Shown: piece after piece, positions 1 through 9,258 of the stretch
Position numbering within the stretch: the stretch's first letter is position 1
How the letters are laid out: each line of letters opens with the position of its first letter
Assembly (NCBI RefSeq): GCF_030551255.1
Contig: NZ_CP130630.1
Span: 806,001 to 870,000 of the forward strand
DNA from: Streptomyces sp. NL15-2K
Lineage (GTDB): Bacteria; Actinomycetota; Actinomycetes; Streptomycetales; Streptomycetaceae
Length of the DNA stretch: 64,000 nucleotides
Direction: 5' to 3'
Notes under the pieces: generated by a model
What the model saw: only the letters and a program-made list of their open reading frames with translations
Told to the model about the DNA's origin: nothing
Databases searched by the model: none
Made by a program: the position numbers and the translations under genes

Positions 1-536
1 ATCACGTTCTCGGTGGTGCCGTCCGTGTGCACCAGGTCGGTGACGTCGAAGGCGAAGCCGGTGTAGCCGTAGGGGTGCCGGCCGACCTCGGTGCCGTTGC
101 AATAGACGTGCGAGTCCATGTAGACGCCGTCGAACTCCACGGAGATCCGCTTGCCGGCGAGGGCGGGCGGCAGGGTGAAGGCGAGGCGGTACCAGCCGAG
201 GCCTCCGGGGAAGAAGCCGGTGCCGCTGGTGGTGCCGTGCTCGGTGGTGGGCGTCTGCTCGATGCTCCAGTCGTGCGGAACCGCGACCGTGCGCCAGCCC
301 GAGTCGTCGTAACCGGGCGCGGCGGCGTCGGCGTACGCGCCGGTCGGGTCGGTGATCCCACCCGGGTTGACCAGCGCGAAGCGCCAGCCGTCACGCAGGG
401 CGACCGTGCTGCGGCCGGACGCGCCTGAGGCGGCCCCGGCGGCGTCCGCGGCCCACGCGGCCGGGGCGCCCAGGAGCGCTCCGGCCGCCGGCGCGGCCGC
501 GGAGGCGACTAAGACCGATCTGCGAGTGACCGACAT
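1..536 (-). CDS. Secreted glycoside hydrolase family 2 (beta-galactosidase-like), 5' part only
   Basis: The N-terminal 178 residues of a secreted glycosidase; the gene runs off the left edge of the window. The start is the ATG at 536, preceded by GGGAGAG. An RR-containing, Ala-rich signal peptide (about residues 1-30, TRRS then a hydrophobic stretch ending AAWA) suggests Tat export. After it comes the jelly-roll sugar-binding domain of GH2 enzymes: LRDGWRFALVNP, VPHDWSIEQ, GGLGWYRLAF, FDGVYMDSHVYCNGTEVG and YGYTGFAFDVT. This domain is typical of bacterial beta-galactosidases, beta-glucuronidases and beta-mannosidases. The catalytic TIM barrel lies outside the window, so the substrate is unknown. 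Confidence 0.85.
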   Translation of the reverse strand, partial: MSVTRRSVLVASAAAPAAGALLGAPAAWAADAAGAASGASGRSTVALRDGWRFALVNPGGITDPTGAYADAAAPGYDDSGWRTVAVPHDWSIEQTPTTEHGTTSGTGFFPGGLGWYRLAFTLPPALAGKRISVEFDGVYMDSHVYCNGTEVGRHPYGYTGFAFDVTDLVHTDGTTENV

Positions 537-801
537 GGCGGCTCTCCCTCATTAGGGCCCAGAAGTACTCACAACTGATCGTGAACAAACAGATTCTTTC
601 CGTTGGTCACACAGGGCCGTCAAGAGTGCGGTGACGAGCTTCTGCCCCAGGCGTCACATCGGCTGGATTTGCCTCTTGACCAGCGCCGGGCAGCGGCCCC
701 GCGCGAACACGGGTTCCCGTCCGCGTAGGGCCGCGACGCACTAGGCTGAACCCCAGTGACACACCCTGTTCACTGTGAGTGTGCGCGATGGAGTGGCGAC
801 G

Positions 802-3198
802 ATGAGCCCGGTGTACCCGTTCGACGATGCCGCGACGGCGCGGGCTGTCATCGACGAGGCGGGCACGCTGGTGGAGTGGAACGACGGTGCCCGTCGGCTC
901 CTTGGCCACTCGGCCGCCGAGGTCGTGGGCCGCCCCGCCGCCGAGCTGCTGGCGGACGAGGGTGCGGCCGGCCGGACCTCCGTGTTGGTGCCCGACGGAT
1001 CCCGCTGGGACGGCACACTCACACTGCGTCACCGCGACGGCTCGACGGTGTCCGTGTGGCTGCTCGCCCACCACAAACAGCCGGAGGGCGAGAACTCCGG
1101 CCACTGGCTGGTGGTCACCCCGCTCGAGAGCGACGGCCCGTACTCCCCCGACGACCCGCTGGAGAGGGCCGAGCTCGTCCAGTCTCCGTGCGCCATCGCC
1201 ATCTACGACGAGCGGCTGAGACTGCGCAGGATGAACGCCGCCATGGCCGAGGTGCTCGGGCTGCCCGAGGAGCGGGTGCGGGGTCTGCGGGTGCCCGAGC
1301 TGAGCGGCAGACCCCAGAGCGTGGAGATCGAGCAGCATCTGCACCACGTGCTCACCACCGGCCGGGGACACGACGTACGGACGTATCTGCCGATCGGCGA
1401 GAGCGGCCGGATGAACGCCTGGCTGGCCCGGATGGCCCCGATCACCGACGCCGAGGGCCGGGCGCGCGGGGTGTGTGTCGCCGCCCACGACTTCACCGAG
1501 CAGTACATGGCCCGGGAACGGCTCCAGCTGGTGAACGAGGCCAGCATCCGGATCGGCACCACCCTCGACGTCACCCGCACGGCTCAGGAACTGGCGGACG
1601 TCTGTGTCCCCGGCCTCGCCGACTTCGTCAGCGTGGACCTGCTGGACCCGCCGGACTCGGACGGCGAGTCCACGGCACGGCTCACCGCGCCGATCAGCCT
1701 GCGCCGTGCGGCGCACCGGTCGATCAACTCGGGCAACCCCGAGGCCGTGGCCAAGCCCGGTCAGGTGGACGTCTATCCCGCTTCCTCTCCTCAGGCGGAC
1801 TCCCTGCTGGTGGGTCACACCATCGTGGCGTCGATGGACACCGACGATCTCGCCGAGTGGCTCGCCTGGGACCCGGTGCGCAGCGAACGCGTCAAACGGC
1901 ACGGCATCCACTCCACGATGTCCGTGCCGATCCAGGCCCGTGGCGTGACGCTCGGTGTCGCCGTCCTCTCCCGGTTCCGGCGCGCGGACCGCTTCACGCC
2001 CGACGACGTGCTGCTGGCCGAGGAGGTCACGGCCCGGGCCGCCGTCTGCATCGACAACGCCCGCCGCTACTCGCGCGAACGCGAGACCGCCCTCGCCCTG
2101 CAACGCAGCCTGCTGCCCCGCTCGCTGCCGCGCACGGCCGCCGTGGAAGCCGCCTCGCGGTACCTGCCGGCGGCGCGGGCCGGCGGGGTGGGCGGGGACT
2201 GGTTCGACGTGATCCCGCTGTCCGGGATGCGGGTCGCGATGGTCGTCGGGGACGTCGTCGGCCGCGGCATCCAGGCCTCGGCCACGATGGGCCGGCTGCG
2301 CACCGCCGTACGCACCCTGGCGGACATCGACCTGGCCCCCGACGAGCTGCTGACCCACCTCGACGACCTGGTCGTACGGCTGTCCACGGAGGCCGGCGGC
2401 GAAGGCAGCCCCGGCGAGGTCGGCGCGACCTGCCTGTACGCGGTGTACGACCCGGTGTCGCGGCGCTGCACGCTGGCCCGGGCCGGTCATCCCTCGCCCG
2501 TCATGCTCCCGCCGGGCGGCGCGCCTGTGGAGGTCGACCTGCCCGCCGGGCCGCCGCTGGGCCTGGGCGGGCTGCCGTTCGAGTCCGCCGAGCTCGAACT
2601 GCCCGAGGGCACCGTTCTCTCCCTGTACACCGACGGGCTGATCGAGAGCCGCGACCGGGACGTCGATGCCGGCCACACACTGCTCTGCGACGCCCTGGCG
2701 TCCTTCTCGGGCTCACTGGAGGAGACCTGCGACCGCGTCCTGCACGGACTGCTGACGCCGGGCGGCGCCCTGGACGACGTGGCGCTGCTGCTGGCCCGCA
2801 CCCTCGGGCTGCCCGCTTCTCAGGTCGCCACCTGGGACATCCCGGCGGACCCGGCGCTGGTCGCGCCGATCCGCAAGCAGGTCGTCTCCCAGCTCGGCAT
2901 CTGGGCCCTGAGCGAGGTGGCGTTCACCGCCGAACTGGTGGTCAGCGAGCTGGTGACCAACGCCATCCGGTACGGCTCCCAGCCCATCCGGCTGCGGCTG
3001 ATCCACGACGCGACGACGCTGATCTGCGAGGTCTCCGACACCAGCCACACGGCTCCGCACCTGCGCCGCGCCAAGACGTGGGACGAGGGCGGGCGCGGTC
3101 TGCTGCTGGTCGCCCAGCTCACCCAGCGCTGGGGCAGCCGGCACACGGTCGACGGCAAGACGATCTGGGCGGAGATCGCTCTCCTCGACGAGGAGTGA
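802..3198 (+). CDS. PAS-PAS-GAF-SpoIIE (PP2C) serine phosphatase with C-terminal HATPase_c
   Basis: A cytosolic multidomain regulator of about 798 residues. Two PAS-type sensory segments (about 7-110 and 124-237) are followed by a GAF-like segment (about 247-422), a SpoIIE/PP2C phosphatase domain (about 434-667, with GGDWFDV near 465 and GDVVGRGIQA), and an RsbW-like kinase ATP-binding domain (about 677-797, with the N-box SELVTNAIRYG). Proteins of this build, common in Streptomyces, dephosphorylate anti-sigma antagonists and may phosphorylate them too, steering alternative sigma factors. I start at ATG 802 because GGAG lies 8 nt upstream. GTG 775 would add nine residues but has no ribosome site. 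There is no obvious partner gene nearby; the STAS protein at 54.7 kb is a distant candidate. Confidence 0.9.
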   Translation: MSPVYPFDDAATARAVIDEAGTLVEWNDGARRLLGHSAAEVVGRPAAELLADEGAAGRTSVLVPDGSRWDGTLTLRHRDGSTVSVWLLAHHKQPEGENSGHWLVVTPLESDGPYSPDDPLERAELVQSPCAIAIYDERLRLRRMNAAMAEVLGLPEERVRGLRVPELSGRPQSVEIEQHLHHVLTTGRGHDVRTYLPIGESGRMNAWLARMAPITDAEGRARGVCVAAHDFTEQYMARERLQLVNEASIRIGTTLDVTRTAQELADVCVPGLADFVSVDLLDPPDSDGESTARLTAPISLRRAAHRSINSGNPEAVAKPGQVDVYPASSPQADSLLVGHTIVASMDTDDLAEWLAWDPVRSERVKRHGIHSTMSVPIQARGVTLGVAVLSRFRRADRFTPDDVLLAEEVTARAAVCIDNARRYSRERETALALQRSLLPRSLPRTAAVEAASRYLPAARAGGVGGDWFDVIPLSGMRVAMVVGDVVGRGIQASATMGRLRTAVRTLADIDLAPDELLTHLDDLVVRLSTEAGGEGSPGEVGATCLYAVYDPVSRRCTLARAGHPSPVMLPPGGAPVEVDLPAGPPLGLGGLPFESAELELPEGTVLSLYTDGLIESRDRDVDAGHTLLCDALASFSGSLEETCDRVLHGLLTPGGALDDVALLLARTLGLPASQVATWDIPADPALVAPIRKQVVSQLGIWALSEVAFTAELVVSELVTNAIRYGSQPIRLRLIHDATTLICEVSDTSHTAPHLRRAKTWDEGGRGLLLVAQLTQRWGSRHTVDGKTIWAEIALLDEE

Positions 3199-3483
3199 GG
3201 GTGCGCGCCGTCGCCGACGGTCTGGTGACCGCCTGCGGCAACGGCGACGGCGCGACGAGCGCTCCGCACAAGCTGCCCGGGACGGCCCGGCCGCGCCCGC
3301 GTCCCGCAAGCACGCGCTGTCACGCCTCCGAGCTGCGCGCGTCCGTCGGCCGCGGGGCCTGCGCGGACAACGCGTCCGAGGCCCTTGGCGGTCTCTTACC
3401 GCGGCCTGCTTCAATGGCCGCGCTCGACCTGATCACGTCCTGAAGGATCCGCCCTGACCGCCCCGCTCGCCGAAGTCCTGTCC

Positions 3484-4710
3484 GTGGCGCTGCTCGTCGC
3501 CGTCCTCGCCTGGGCGGTGCTCCGCCCGTTCGGATGGCCGGAGGCGGTGATGGCGGTCCCGGCGGCCGGGGTGGCGATCGCGACCGGGGCGATCTCGCTG
3601 GAGCATGCGCGGGCGGAGGCCGCGCGGCTCGGGCCGGTGGTCGGTTTCCTCGCGGCGGTGCTGGTGCTCGCCCACTTCTGCGACGTCGAAGGGTTGTTCC
3701 AGGCGTGCGGGGCGTGGATGGCTCGCCGGGCGTCGGGGTCCCCCGAGCGGTTGCTGACGGCGGTGTTCGTGCTGGCGTCGGCGATCACGGCCGTACTCAG
3801 TCTGGACGCCACCGTGGTGCTGCTGACGCCGGTGGTCTTCGCCACCGCCTCCCGGATGGGCGTCGCCGCCAAGCCCCACGCCTATGCAAGCGCGCACCTG
3901 TCGAACACGGCCTCGCTGCTGCTGCCGGTCTCCAACCTCACCAACCTGCTGGCGTTCACGACGAGCAGGCTGAGCTTCACGCGGTTCGCGGCGCTGATGG
4001 CATTGCCCTGGCTGGTCGCGATCGTCGCCGAGTACGCGGTCTTCCGGCGCTTCTTCGAGCGGGACCTCACAGCGTCGACCCACTCCCCCGACCCCTCCGA
4101 CGCTCCCGAACCACCGCTGTTCGCGCTCGTCACCGTCGCCTGCACGCTGGCCGGGTTCGCCGTGACCTCCGCCCTCGGCATCGAGCCGGCCTGGGCCGCG
4201 CTCGCCGGGGCGCTCGTACTGGCGGGCCGGGCGCTCGTATGGCGCCGGGCCGCCCCGCTCACGGTGGTGCGGGCGGCGGCGCCGTCGTTCCTGGCGTTCG
4301 TGCTCGCGCTCGGCATCGTCGTGCGCGCGGTGGTCGACCACGGCCTGGCCGACGCGTTGCGGCACGTGCTGCCCGGCGGGTCCGGGCTGCCCGCCCTGCT
4401 CGGCATCGCGGCGCTGGCCGCCGTACTGGCGAACCTGATCAACAACCTGCCCGCGGTCCTGGTGCTGCTGCCGCTGACCGCCGGGGCCGGACCCGGCGCG
4501 GTCCTCGCGGTGCTGCTCGGGGTGAACATCGGCCCGAACCTCACCTACGCCGGATCGCTGGCCACCTTGCTGTGGCGGCGCATCGCCCACGAGCACGGGC
4601 ACGAGGTCGAGCTCAGGGAGTTCACCCGGCTCGGCATGCTCTCCGTGCCGGCCGCGCTCGTGCCCGCCGTGGTGGCGCTGTGGGCGTCGCTCAAGGTCGT
4701 CGGAGGCTGA
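3484..4710 (+). CDS. ArsB/SLC13-type membrane permease
   Basis: An integral membrane protein of 408 residues with about ten hydrophobic segments. It looks like the ArsB/NhaD (ion transporter superfamily) permeases, with repeated motifs such as LLTPVVFATA, SNTASLLLPVSNLTNLLAF and LANLINNLPAVLVLLPL, the last matching the conserved NNLPA segment. The family exports arsenite or exchanges Na+/H+; no arsenic regulator or arsenate reductase sits beside it, so the substrate is open. GTG 3484 is the first ordinary start, but an in-frame CTG at 3454 lies 7 nt after AAGGA and would add ten plausible residues, so translation may begin there. It converges on the ricin-type gene with a 19-nt gap. Confidence 0.8.
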   Translation: MALLVAVLAWAVLRPFGWPEAVMAVPAAGVAIATGAISLEHARAEAARLGPVVGFLAAVLVLAHFCDVEGLFQACGAWMARRASGSPERLLTAVFVLASAITAVLSLDATVVLLTPVVFATASRMGVAAKPHAYASAHLSNTASLLLPVSNLTNLLAFTTSRLSFTRFAALMALPWLVAIVAEYAVFRRFFERDLTASTHSPDPSDAPEPPLFALVTVACTLAGFAVTSALGIEPAWAALAGALVLAGRALVWRRAAPLTVVRAAAPSFLAFVLALGIVVRAVVDHGLADALRHVLPGGSGLPALLGIAALAAVLANLINNLPAVLVLLPLTAGAGPGAVLAVLLGVNIGPNLTYAGSLATLLWRRIAHEHGHEVELREFTRLGMLSVPAALVPAVVALWASLKVVGG

Positions 4711-4729
4711 ACGGGTCCCGAATGACCGG

Positions 4730-7057
4730 TCAGCGGCGGCCGTCCTGGTACCCGTATCCGTTGTACCCGCCGTACCCGCCCCAGCCGTTCTGGTCGTACT
4801 GGCCGTTCTGGCCGTTCCACGAGCAGGAGTACGGGTTGTAGTAGCAGGACGCGTCGCCCGTGGGGTACGGGTTCGTCGGAGTCGGCGAGGGCTTCGGGGC
4901 GGACGGGGTCGCGGACGGCGTCGGTGTGGGCGTGGGCGCGGGTGTCTTCGGCAGCTCGGGGCTGGTGGGCTTGGCCTCGGGTGTCTTGGAAGGCGTGGCG
5001 CCCGCTTCCCAGTTGACCACCTCCATCTGGAGGTCCGTCTTCGAGGTGTCGATGACCCAGCGCTGGGCGGAGCCGTCGTCGCGGGTCTTCAGGACCAGCG
5101 CGCCCCCTCCGTCGGTGGCGGCCGGGGTCAGGGCGAGGTCCTGGCTCCAGCGCGGGACCAGGGTGCCCTGGAGGGTGAAGTCGTAGCGGACGTTCTTGGT
5201 GTCCGGCTTTTCCGCGCCGCTGCACGGGGCCAGCCGCACCGAGTAGCCGAGGTGGGAGTCCAGGCAGAGGTCGGGGTCCTCCGCGTTGCGCAGCAGTCCG
5301 TCGGGCTCGTACGACCATCGTTGGGAGGCGTCCGAGGAGCAGGTGATGAGCTCGGTCTCCGCGCCCTTGACGGCCTTGTTGCCGACGACGCCGACGCACA
5401 GCCCGGAGGTGACATTGTGCAGTCGGCCGCGCAGGGTGCCCTGCTCCGCGTCACCGGCGTCGGCCCAGGACGGGTCGGAGGTCGAGGTGCCCGAGTCCGC
5501 TCCGGGCTGCTCGGCGGCGCGGCCCTCGTCGGCCGGGCCGGTGCCGTCGGAGGAGTCGAGGGAGGACCACAGCACCAACGGCAGGACGATCAGGCCGCTC
5601 ACGGTCATGACGGCCACGGCCAGGTTGCGGCGGGAGGCGCGCCGGGCTGCCTTGTGCGCCGAGCGTCGGGAGGCGGAGCGTGGGCCGCCGGTACGCGCGG
5701 CTGCGCGGGCGGCGGTACGGGGACCGGTGCGCGGGGCGGACGCCTCGGGGCGGAAGGTCTCGGTCCCGGAACCGAGGGGCTCGGAGCCGAGGGGCTCGGA
5801 GCCGAGGGGCTCAGAACCGAACGTCCCGGAGCCGAACGTCCCGGAGGCGAGAGTCTCGGAACCGAAGGCCTCTGAACCCAGGGGCTCGGAACCGAAGGCC
5901 TCGGAAGCCAAGGCCTCAGGACCGAAGGCCTCGGAACCGAAGGCCTCGGAAGCCAAGGCCTCAGGACCGAAGGCCTCGGAAGCCAAGGCCTCGGGACTCA
6001 AGGTCTCGGCACCGAAGGTCCCGCCCGCGACGGCCGAAGGCCGGCCCTCCGGCATGGGAGGGAAGGACGGGAAGGGCGGCAGTGCCTGACCCGAGGCGGT
6101 CGGGGGCTCGGCAGCCTCCTCGGCGAAGAAGGATTCACCCGCGATGGCCGGGGCCGGCGCCGGTGTCTGAGCCTCGTCGGGGACGGCGTGCACACGCGCG
6201 CGTGCTTCCTGATAGACGCGGGCACCCCAGCCGAGCACGGCTTCCGCCAGGGCGATGCCGAGACCCTCGTTGAACTGGTGCAACTGGTCGGCGGTGTACC
6301 GGCAGTGCCGACATCCGTCGAGGTGGCCGCGGAGGTCCGTGTCGATGTCGGCGCCGCCGCGCCGGTAGGTGACGTCCAGCAGCCGGAGGTAGTGCCGGCA
6401 CTCCTGCTCGGGGGCGAGTTCGCGGTGGAGTTGGAGGCACTCCTCGCGCAACCGCTCGTGGGCGCGCCGAACTTCGACGCGGGCGTCCTCCTCGTCCAGA
6501 CCCAGCAGGGCGGCGGGCACGCCGAGCGGCTCGGCCTCGACCTCGGTGTGCCACAGCAGGCAGCGGGCGGGCTGCGGCAGTCTCTGGAACGCCCCCGACA
6601 GCACCCGGCGGTCCGGCGATGGCAGCAGGCGAGCCGCGACGCGGTCCCCGCCGCCCTCGGTTCTCAGTTCCGGGTGCAGCAGTTCGCGTCTGCCGTCGGT
6701 GTCCCACTCCGCCGCGATACGGCGCACGGTGACGAGCAGATGCGGGCGCCATGCGGACGTCGGTCCGGTCTGCCGCAGGGATTCCCCGAAGAGCCTCGTG
6801 AATGCCGCGGTGGTGAGCATTCCCGCGGGACGCGGGCCGTCGGTGCACAGCCGTGCGTAGGCGAAGGCCGCTTCCCAGTGCCGGTCGAGAAGTTCACCGA
6901 CGGGCTGGACCGCGGGTGTCGCCCCACTCCACTTCTTCAGTTCAGCGCTCAGTTGCTCGTCCGTGGCTTCGGACGGCCGAGCGGGAGTCGGGGAATTCGA
7001 CAGGCCTGCGTCATGCACGGCGGCATTCCTCCCGAGGGCTTGCTTCATAAAGTCCAT
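4730..7057 (-). CDS. Membrane-anchored ricin-type beta-trefoil protein with zinc-finger-like N-terminal region
   Basis: About 775 residues. The cytosolic N-terminal part (about 1-260) has sigma-factor-like helical sequence and a cysteine pattern (C near 220, then CRHC near 250) like the zf-HC2 motif of anti-sigma factors. A repeat-rich linker (about 349-432) and a basic Arg/Ala stretch lead to one membrane helix (about 476-499). Outside there is a ricin-type lectin domain (about 539-675, with QRWSY and QRWVI), a Pro/Thr linker with repeated PTPTP, and a Gly/Tyr/Asn-rich tail. The family links regulation at the membrane to carbohydrate binding; ligand and partner are unknown. The start is uncertain: ATG 7057 has no clear ribosome site, and ATG 7048 is an alternative. 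A 365-bp leader region lies upstream. Confidence 0.75.
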   Translation of the reverse strand: MDFMKQALGRNAAVHDAGLSNSPTPARPSEATDEQLSAELKKWSGATPAVQPVGELLDRHWEAAFAYARLCTDGPRPAGMLTTAAFTRLFGESLRQTGPTSAWRPHLLVTVRRIAAEWDTDGRRELLHPELRTEGGGDRVAARLLPSPDRRVLSGAFQRLPQPARCLLWHTEVEAEPLGVPAALLGLDEEDARVEVRRAHERLREECLQLHRELAPEQECRHYLRLLDVTYRRGGADIDTDLRGHLDGCRHCRYTADQLHQFNEGLGIALAEAVLGWGARVYQEARARVHAVPDEAQTPAPAPAIAGESFFAEEAAEPPTASGQALPPFPSFPPMPEGRPSAVAGGTFGAETLSPEALASEAFGPEALASEAFGSEAFGPEALASEAFGSEPLGSEAFGSETLASGTFGSGTFGSEPLGSEPLGSEPLGSGTETFRPEASAPRTGPRTAARAAARTGGPRSASRRSAHKAARRASRRNLAVAVMTVSGLIVLPLVLWSSLDSSDGTGPADEGRAAEQPGADSGTSTSDPSWADAGDAEQGTLRGRLHNVTSGLCVGVVGNKAVKGAETELITCSSDASQRWSYEPDGLLRNAEDPDLCLDSHLGYSVRLAPCSGAEKPDTKNVRYDFTLQGTLVPRWSQDLALTPAATDGGGALVLKTRDDGSAQRWVIDTSKTDLQMEVVNWEAGATPSKTPEAKPTSPELPKTPAPTPTPTPSATPSAPKPSPTPTNPYPTGDASCYYNPYSCSWNGQNGQYDQNGWGGYGGYNGYGYQDGRR
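5765..6010. repeat. Intragenic tandem repeat array in the lectin gene linker
   Basis: Degenerate 15-bp units (core GAGGGGCTCGGAGCC) give way to units built on GAAGGCCTCGGAACC and AAGGCCTCAGGACC. All keep the reading frame and encode alternating SEAFGPEAL / SEPLG blocks on the minus strand. Arrays of this kind change length by slippage. Confidence 0.8.
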
Positions 7058-7423
7058 ACCAATGGGTATGCGATCCCGTCGACGACGGGGCGGGCACACC
7101 CGCACATGGTTCGGCATCTCGAACGCCCGCCAGGGGCAGCTCTTTTGAAGCGTGAGGGACGTACGGGAGCGGCCTCGTACGCACAGGGGGAATTGTTTTG
7201 TCCGTGCGTCGACAGGGCACACCTTTGCACAGGCCACCGAGGCGGAACAAGCGATCTCACGGTTTTGTGCGTTATGTGCACGGCAGCGGGATTGACGAAA
7301 CGTCAATAGCGATGCTTTAGGGATTGCCGCAGAATCGGCACGCTGAATGAGAATGACATTCACTTGGCTCCGCCCCAACCATTGAACTGCCACTCCACCG
7401 CACATTCGGCCGGTCCTGGCAGA
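7058..7423. promoter_or_regulatory. Intergenic leader with a Zur-box-like palindrome at 7348-7362
   Basis: About 365 bp without a convincing gene and less GC-rich than its surroundings; it must contain the promoter of the lectin gene. At 7348-7362 stands TGAGAATGACATTCA, which matches the Streptomyces Zur consensus TGAAAATGATTTTCA as I recall it at 12 of 15 positions. It is about 290 bp upstream of the proposed start, so direct control is uncertain. Confidence 0.35.
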
Positions 7424-8344
7424 TCACCTTCCAACCATTGGGCCGCTTGCCCGGTAGGCGCCCGGCGGCATCCCGTAGCGCTCGCGGAAGACCCGGTTGA
7501 AGTGGAAGGGGCTGGCGAACCCGGAGGCCGCGGCCACGCGCTCCACGGACAGGTCGGTGCTCTCCAGCAGCCGGGCCGCGTGATGCAGACGGGCCTCGCG
7601 CAGCGCCCGCATCGGGGACCGGCCGAGCTGCTCGGTGAACAGGTGCGCGAACCGGGAGGGGGACAGCGACACGGCGGCGGCGAGCGAACGGACGGTGTGC
7701 GGGGCGCCCGGGTCGGCGGCGATCAGCTCCTGGGCCCGGCGCACCCGGGGGTCGACGCCGGGCGGCGGCGACGGCGTACGCGCGGCGCCGACGGTGAGCA
7801 GGACGACTTCCTCCAGCGCGCACAGGGCGAGTTCCCTGGCCGCGCTGCCGTGCGCCACGGCGACCCGCTCCCGGCCGTCCCCGGGTTCGGAGGCGGGCGG
7901 GGTGCCGGTCCCGGTCCAGCGGGCGTCGGCGAGCATGCGGCCGAACGCGGCCTCGATCCGGCCGTGGACGCCCGGGTGGGCGGGGGTGACGACGTACATG
8001 CCGTCGCCGGCGTCGTACGGCCGCAGCCAGGCGGGCCAGGACGGTCGGGACTGGCAGTGCACCCACCAGAACCGCCAGTGCGCCGCGCCCGGTTCGGTCC
8101 CGTAGTCGTGCCGGACGCCGGGGGCGAGCACCACCAGGTCCCCGGCGCCCGCCCGCGTCTCGCTCGCGCCCTGGCGCAGCCGACCGCGGCCACCAGTCGT
8201 CCAGGTGAACAGCCAGCTGTCGGCGCCGTGCGGCCGGTGCACGCCGTAGCCGGGGAGCTGGTCGAAGCGGCCGACCGCCACCAGCCCTGGGGGCGGGGCG
8301 GGATCCCCGGGCGCGGCAGCCTCGGACAATCCGTCAGCGGTCAC
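7424..8344 (-). CDS. AraC-family transcriptional regulator
   Basis: A 306-residue regulator with an N-terminal cupin-like sensing domain (HGADSWLFTWTTGGRGRLRQG, then LVVLAPGVRHDYG) and two C-terminal helix-turn-helix motifs (TVRSLAAAVSLSPSRFAHLF and VERVAAASGFASPFHFNRVF, ending in RERYGMPPGAYR). The build is that of AraC regulators that respond to sugars or small metabolites. I prefer GTG 8344, as AGGAGG lies 6 nt upstream; ATG 8350 is too close to that site. It is transcribed away from the PhyH-family gene at 8415 across a 70-bp gap, an arrangement that suggests it controls that gene and itself. Confidence 0.88.
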   Translation of the reverse strand: MTADGLSEAAAPGDPAPPPGLVAVGRFDQLPGYGVHRPHGADSWLFTWTTGGRGRLRQGASETRAGAGDLVVLAPGVRHDYGTEPGAAHWRFWWVHCQSRPSWPAWLRPYDAGDGMYVVTPAHPGVHGRIEAAFGRMLADARWTGTGTPPASEPGDGRERVAVAHGSAARELALCALEEVVLLTVGAARTPSPPPGVDPRVRRAQELIAADPGAPHTVRSLAAAVSLSPSRFAHLFTEQLGRSPMRALREARLHHAARLLESTDLSVERVAAASGFASPFHFNRVFRERYGMPPGAYRASGPMVGR

Positions 8345-8414
8345 GGGCATCCTCCTTCACCGTGCTCCCGCCTAGCCTGACGTATCGGAACCACCTCACC
8401 GAGGAGTGGAACGC

Positions 8415-9233
8415 ATGACAGCCACGGATATCGGCGCCGCCGGCGCCCCCATCCTGCCCGAGGCCGAGCTGCGGCAGTTCCGGCAGGACGGCTTCACGGT
8501 CGTGCGGGGGCTGTTCGGGTACGACGAGATCGACCGGCTGTGTGCGGAGTTCGCGGCGCTGCACGCGGCCGGGCCGGTGCCCGGGCACTTCGAACCGCGC
8601 TCGTCCGCGGACCCGCTGCACCGGTACCCGAGGGTGATGCACCCCCACGAGATCAACGACCTCGCGCTGCGCGTCCTGCTGGACCCGCGGCTGCGCGACG
8701 TGCTGCGGACGCTGCTCGGCGAGGAGGTGCTGGCCGCGCAGAGCATGTTCTACTTCAAGCCGCCGGGTGCCCGGGGTCAGGCGCTGCACCAGGACAACTT
8801 CTATCTGCGGGTCGAGCCCGGCACGTGTGTGGCGGCCTGGGTGGCCTGCGACGTGATCGACCGGGTCAACGGCGGCTTGGAGGTCGTCCCCGGCACGCAC
8901 CGGATGGAGGTGTTCTGCCCGGAGGAGGCGGACGCCGAACTGTCCTTCGCGCGGGAGTACGTGCCCCCGCCGCCGGGGCTCACGCCGGTGCCGGTCGACA
9001 TGGAGCCCGGGGACGTGCTGTTCTTCAACGGCAGCCTGGTGCACGGCTCACAGCCCAACCGCACCGCCGACCGGTTCCGCCGCTCCTTCATCGGCCACTA
9101 CGTCGGCCGTTCGACCGAGCGCATCGGGCACTACTACCGCACGCTGTCGATGAGCGGAGAGCGGGTGGCACTGCCGGAGAGCGAGGGCGCGGGTCCATGC
9201 GGCACGGAGTTCGCACCGAACGGGCCGCACTGA
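8415..9233 (+). CDS. Phytanoyl-CoA dioxygenase (PhyH) family Fe(II)/2-oxoglutarate oxygenase
   Basis: A cytosolic 272-residue oxygenase of the PhyH family. The double-stranded beta-helix iron site is visible: HQDNFY supplies the HxD pair, and the distal histidine is in LVHGSQPN; FRRSFIGHYV probably carries the 2-oxoglutarate-binding arginine. FKPPGARGQALHQDN and NGGLEVVPGTHR are typical of the family, which hydroxylates varied small molecules, so the substrate cannot be named. ATG 8415 is preceded by GAGGAG at 8 nt. It pairs divergently with the AraC regulator, its likely controller. Confidence 0.88.
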   Translation: MTATDIGAAGAPILPEAELRQFRQDGFTVVRGLFGYDEIDRLCAEFAALHAAGPVPGHFEPRSSADPLHRYPRVMHPHEINDLALRVLLDPRLRDVLRTLLGEEVLAAQSMFYFKPPGARGQALHQDNFYLRVEPGTCVAAWVACDVIDRVNGGLEVVPGTHRMEVFCPEEADAELSFAREYVPPPPGLTPVPVDMEPGDVLFFNGSLVHGSQPNRTADRFRRSFIGHYVGRSTERIGHYYRTLSMSGERVALPESEGAGPCGTEFAPNGPH

Positions 9234-9258
9234 CCCCGCTCCCCTCAGGAGTGGCCGA

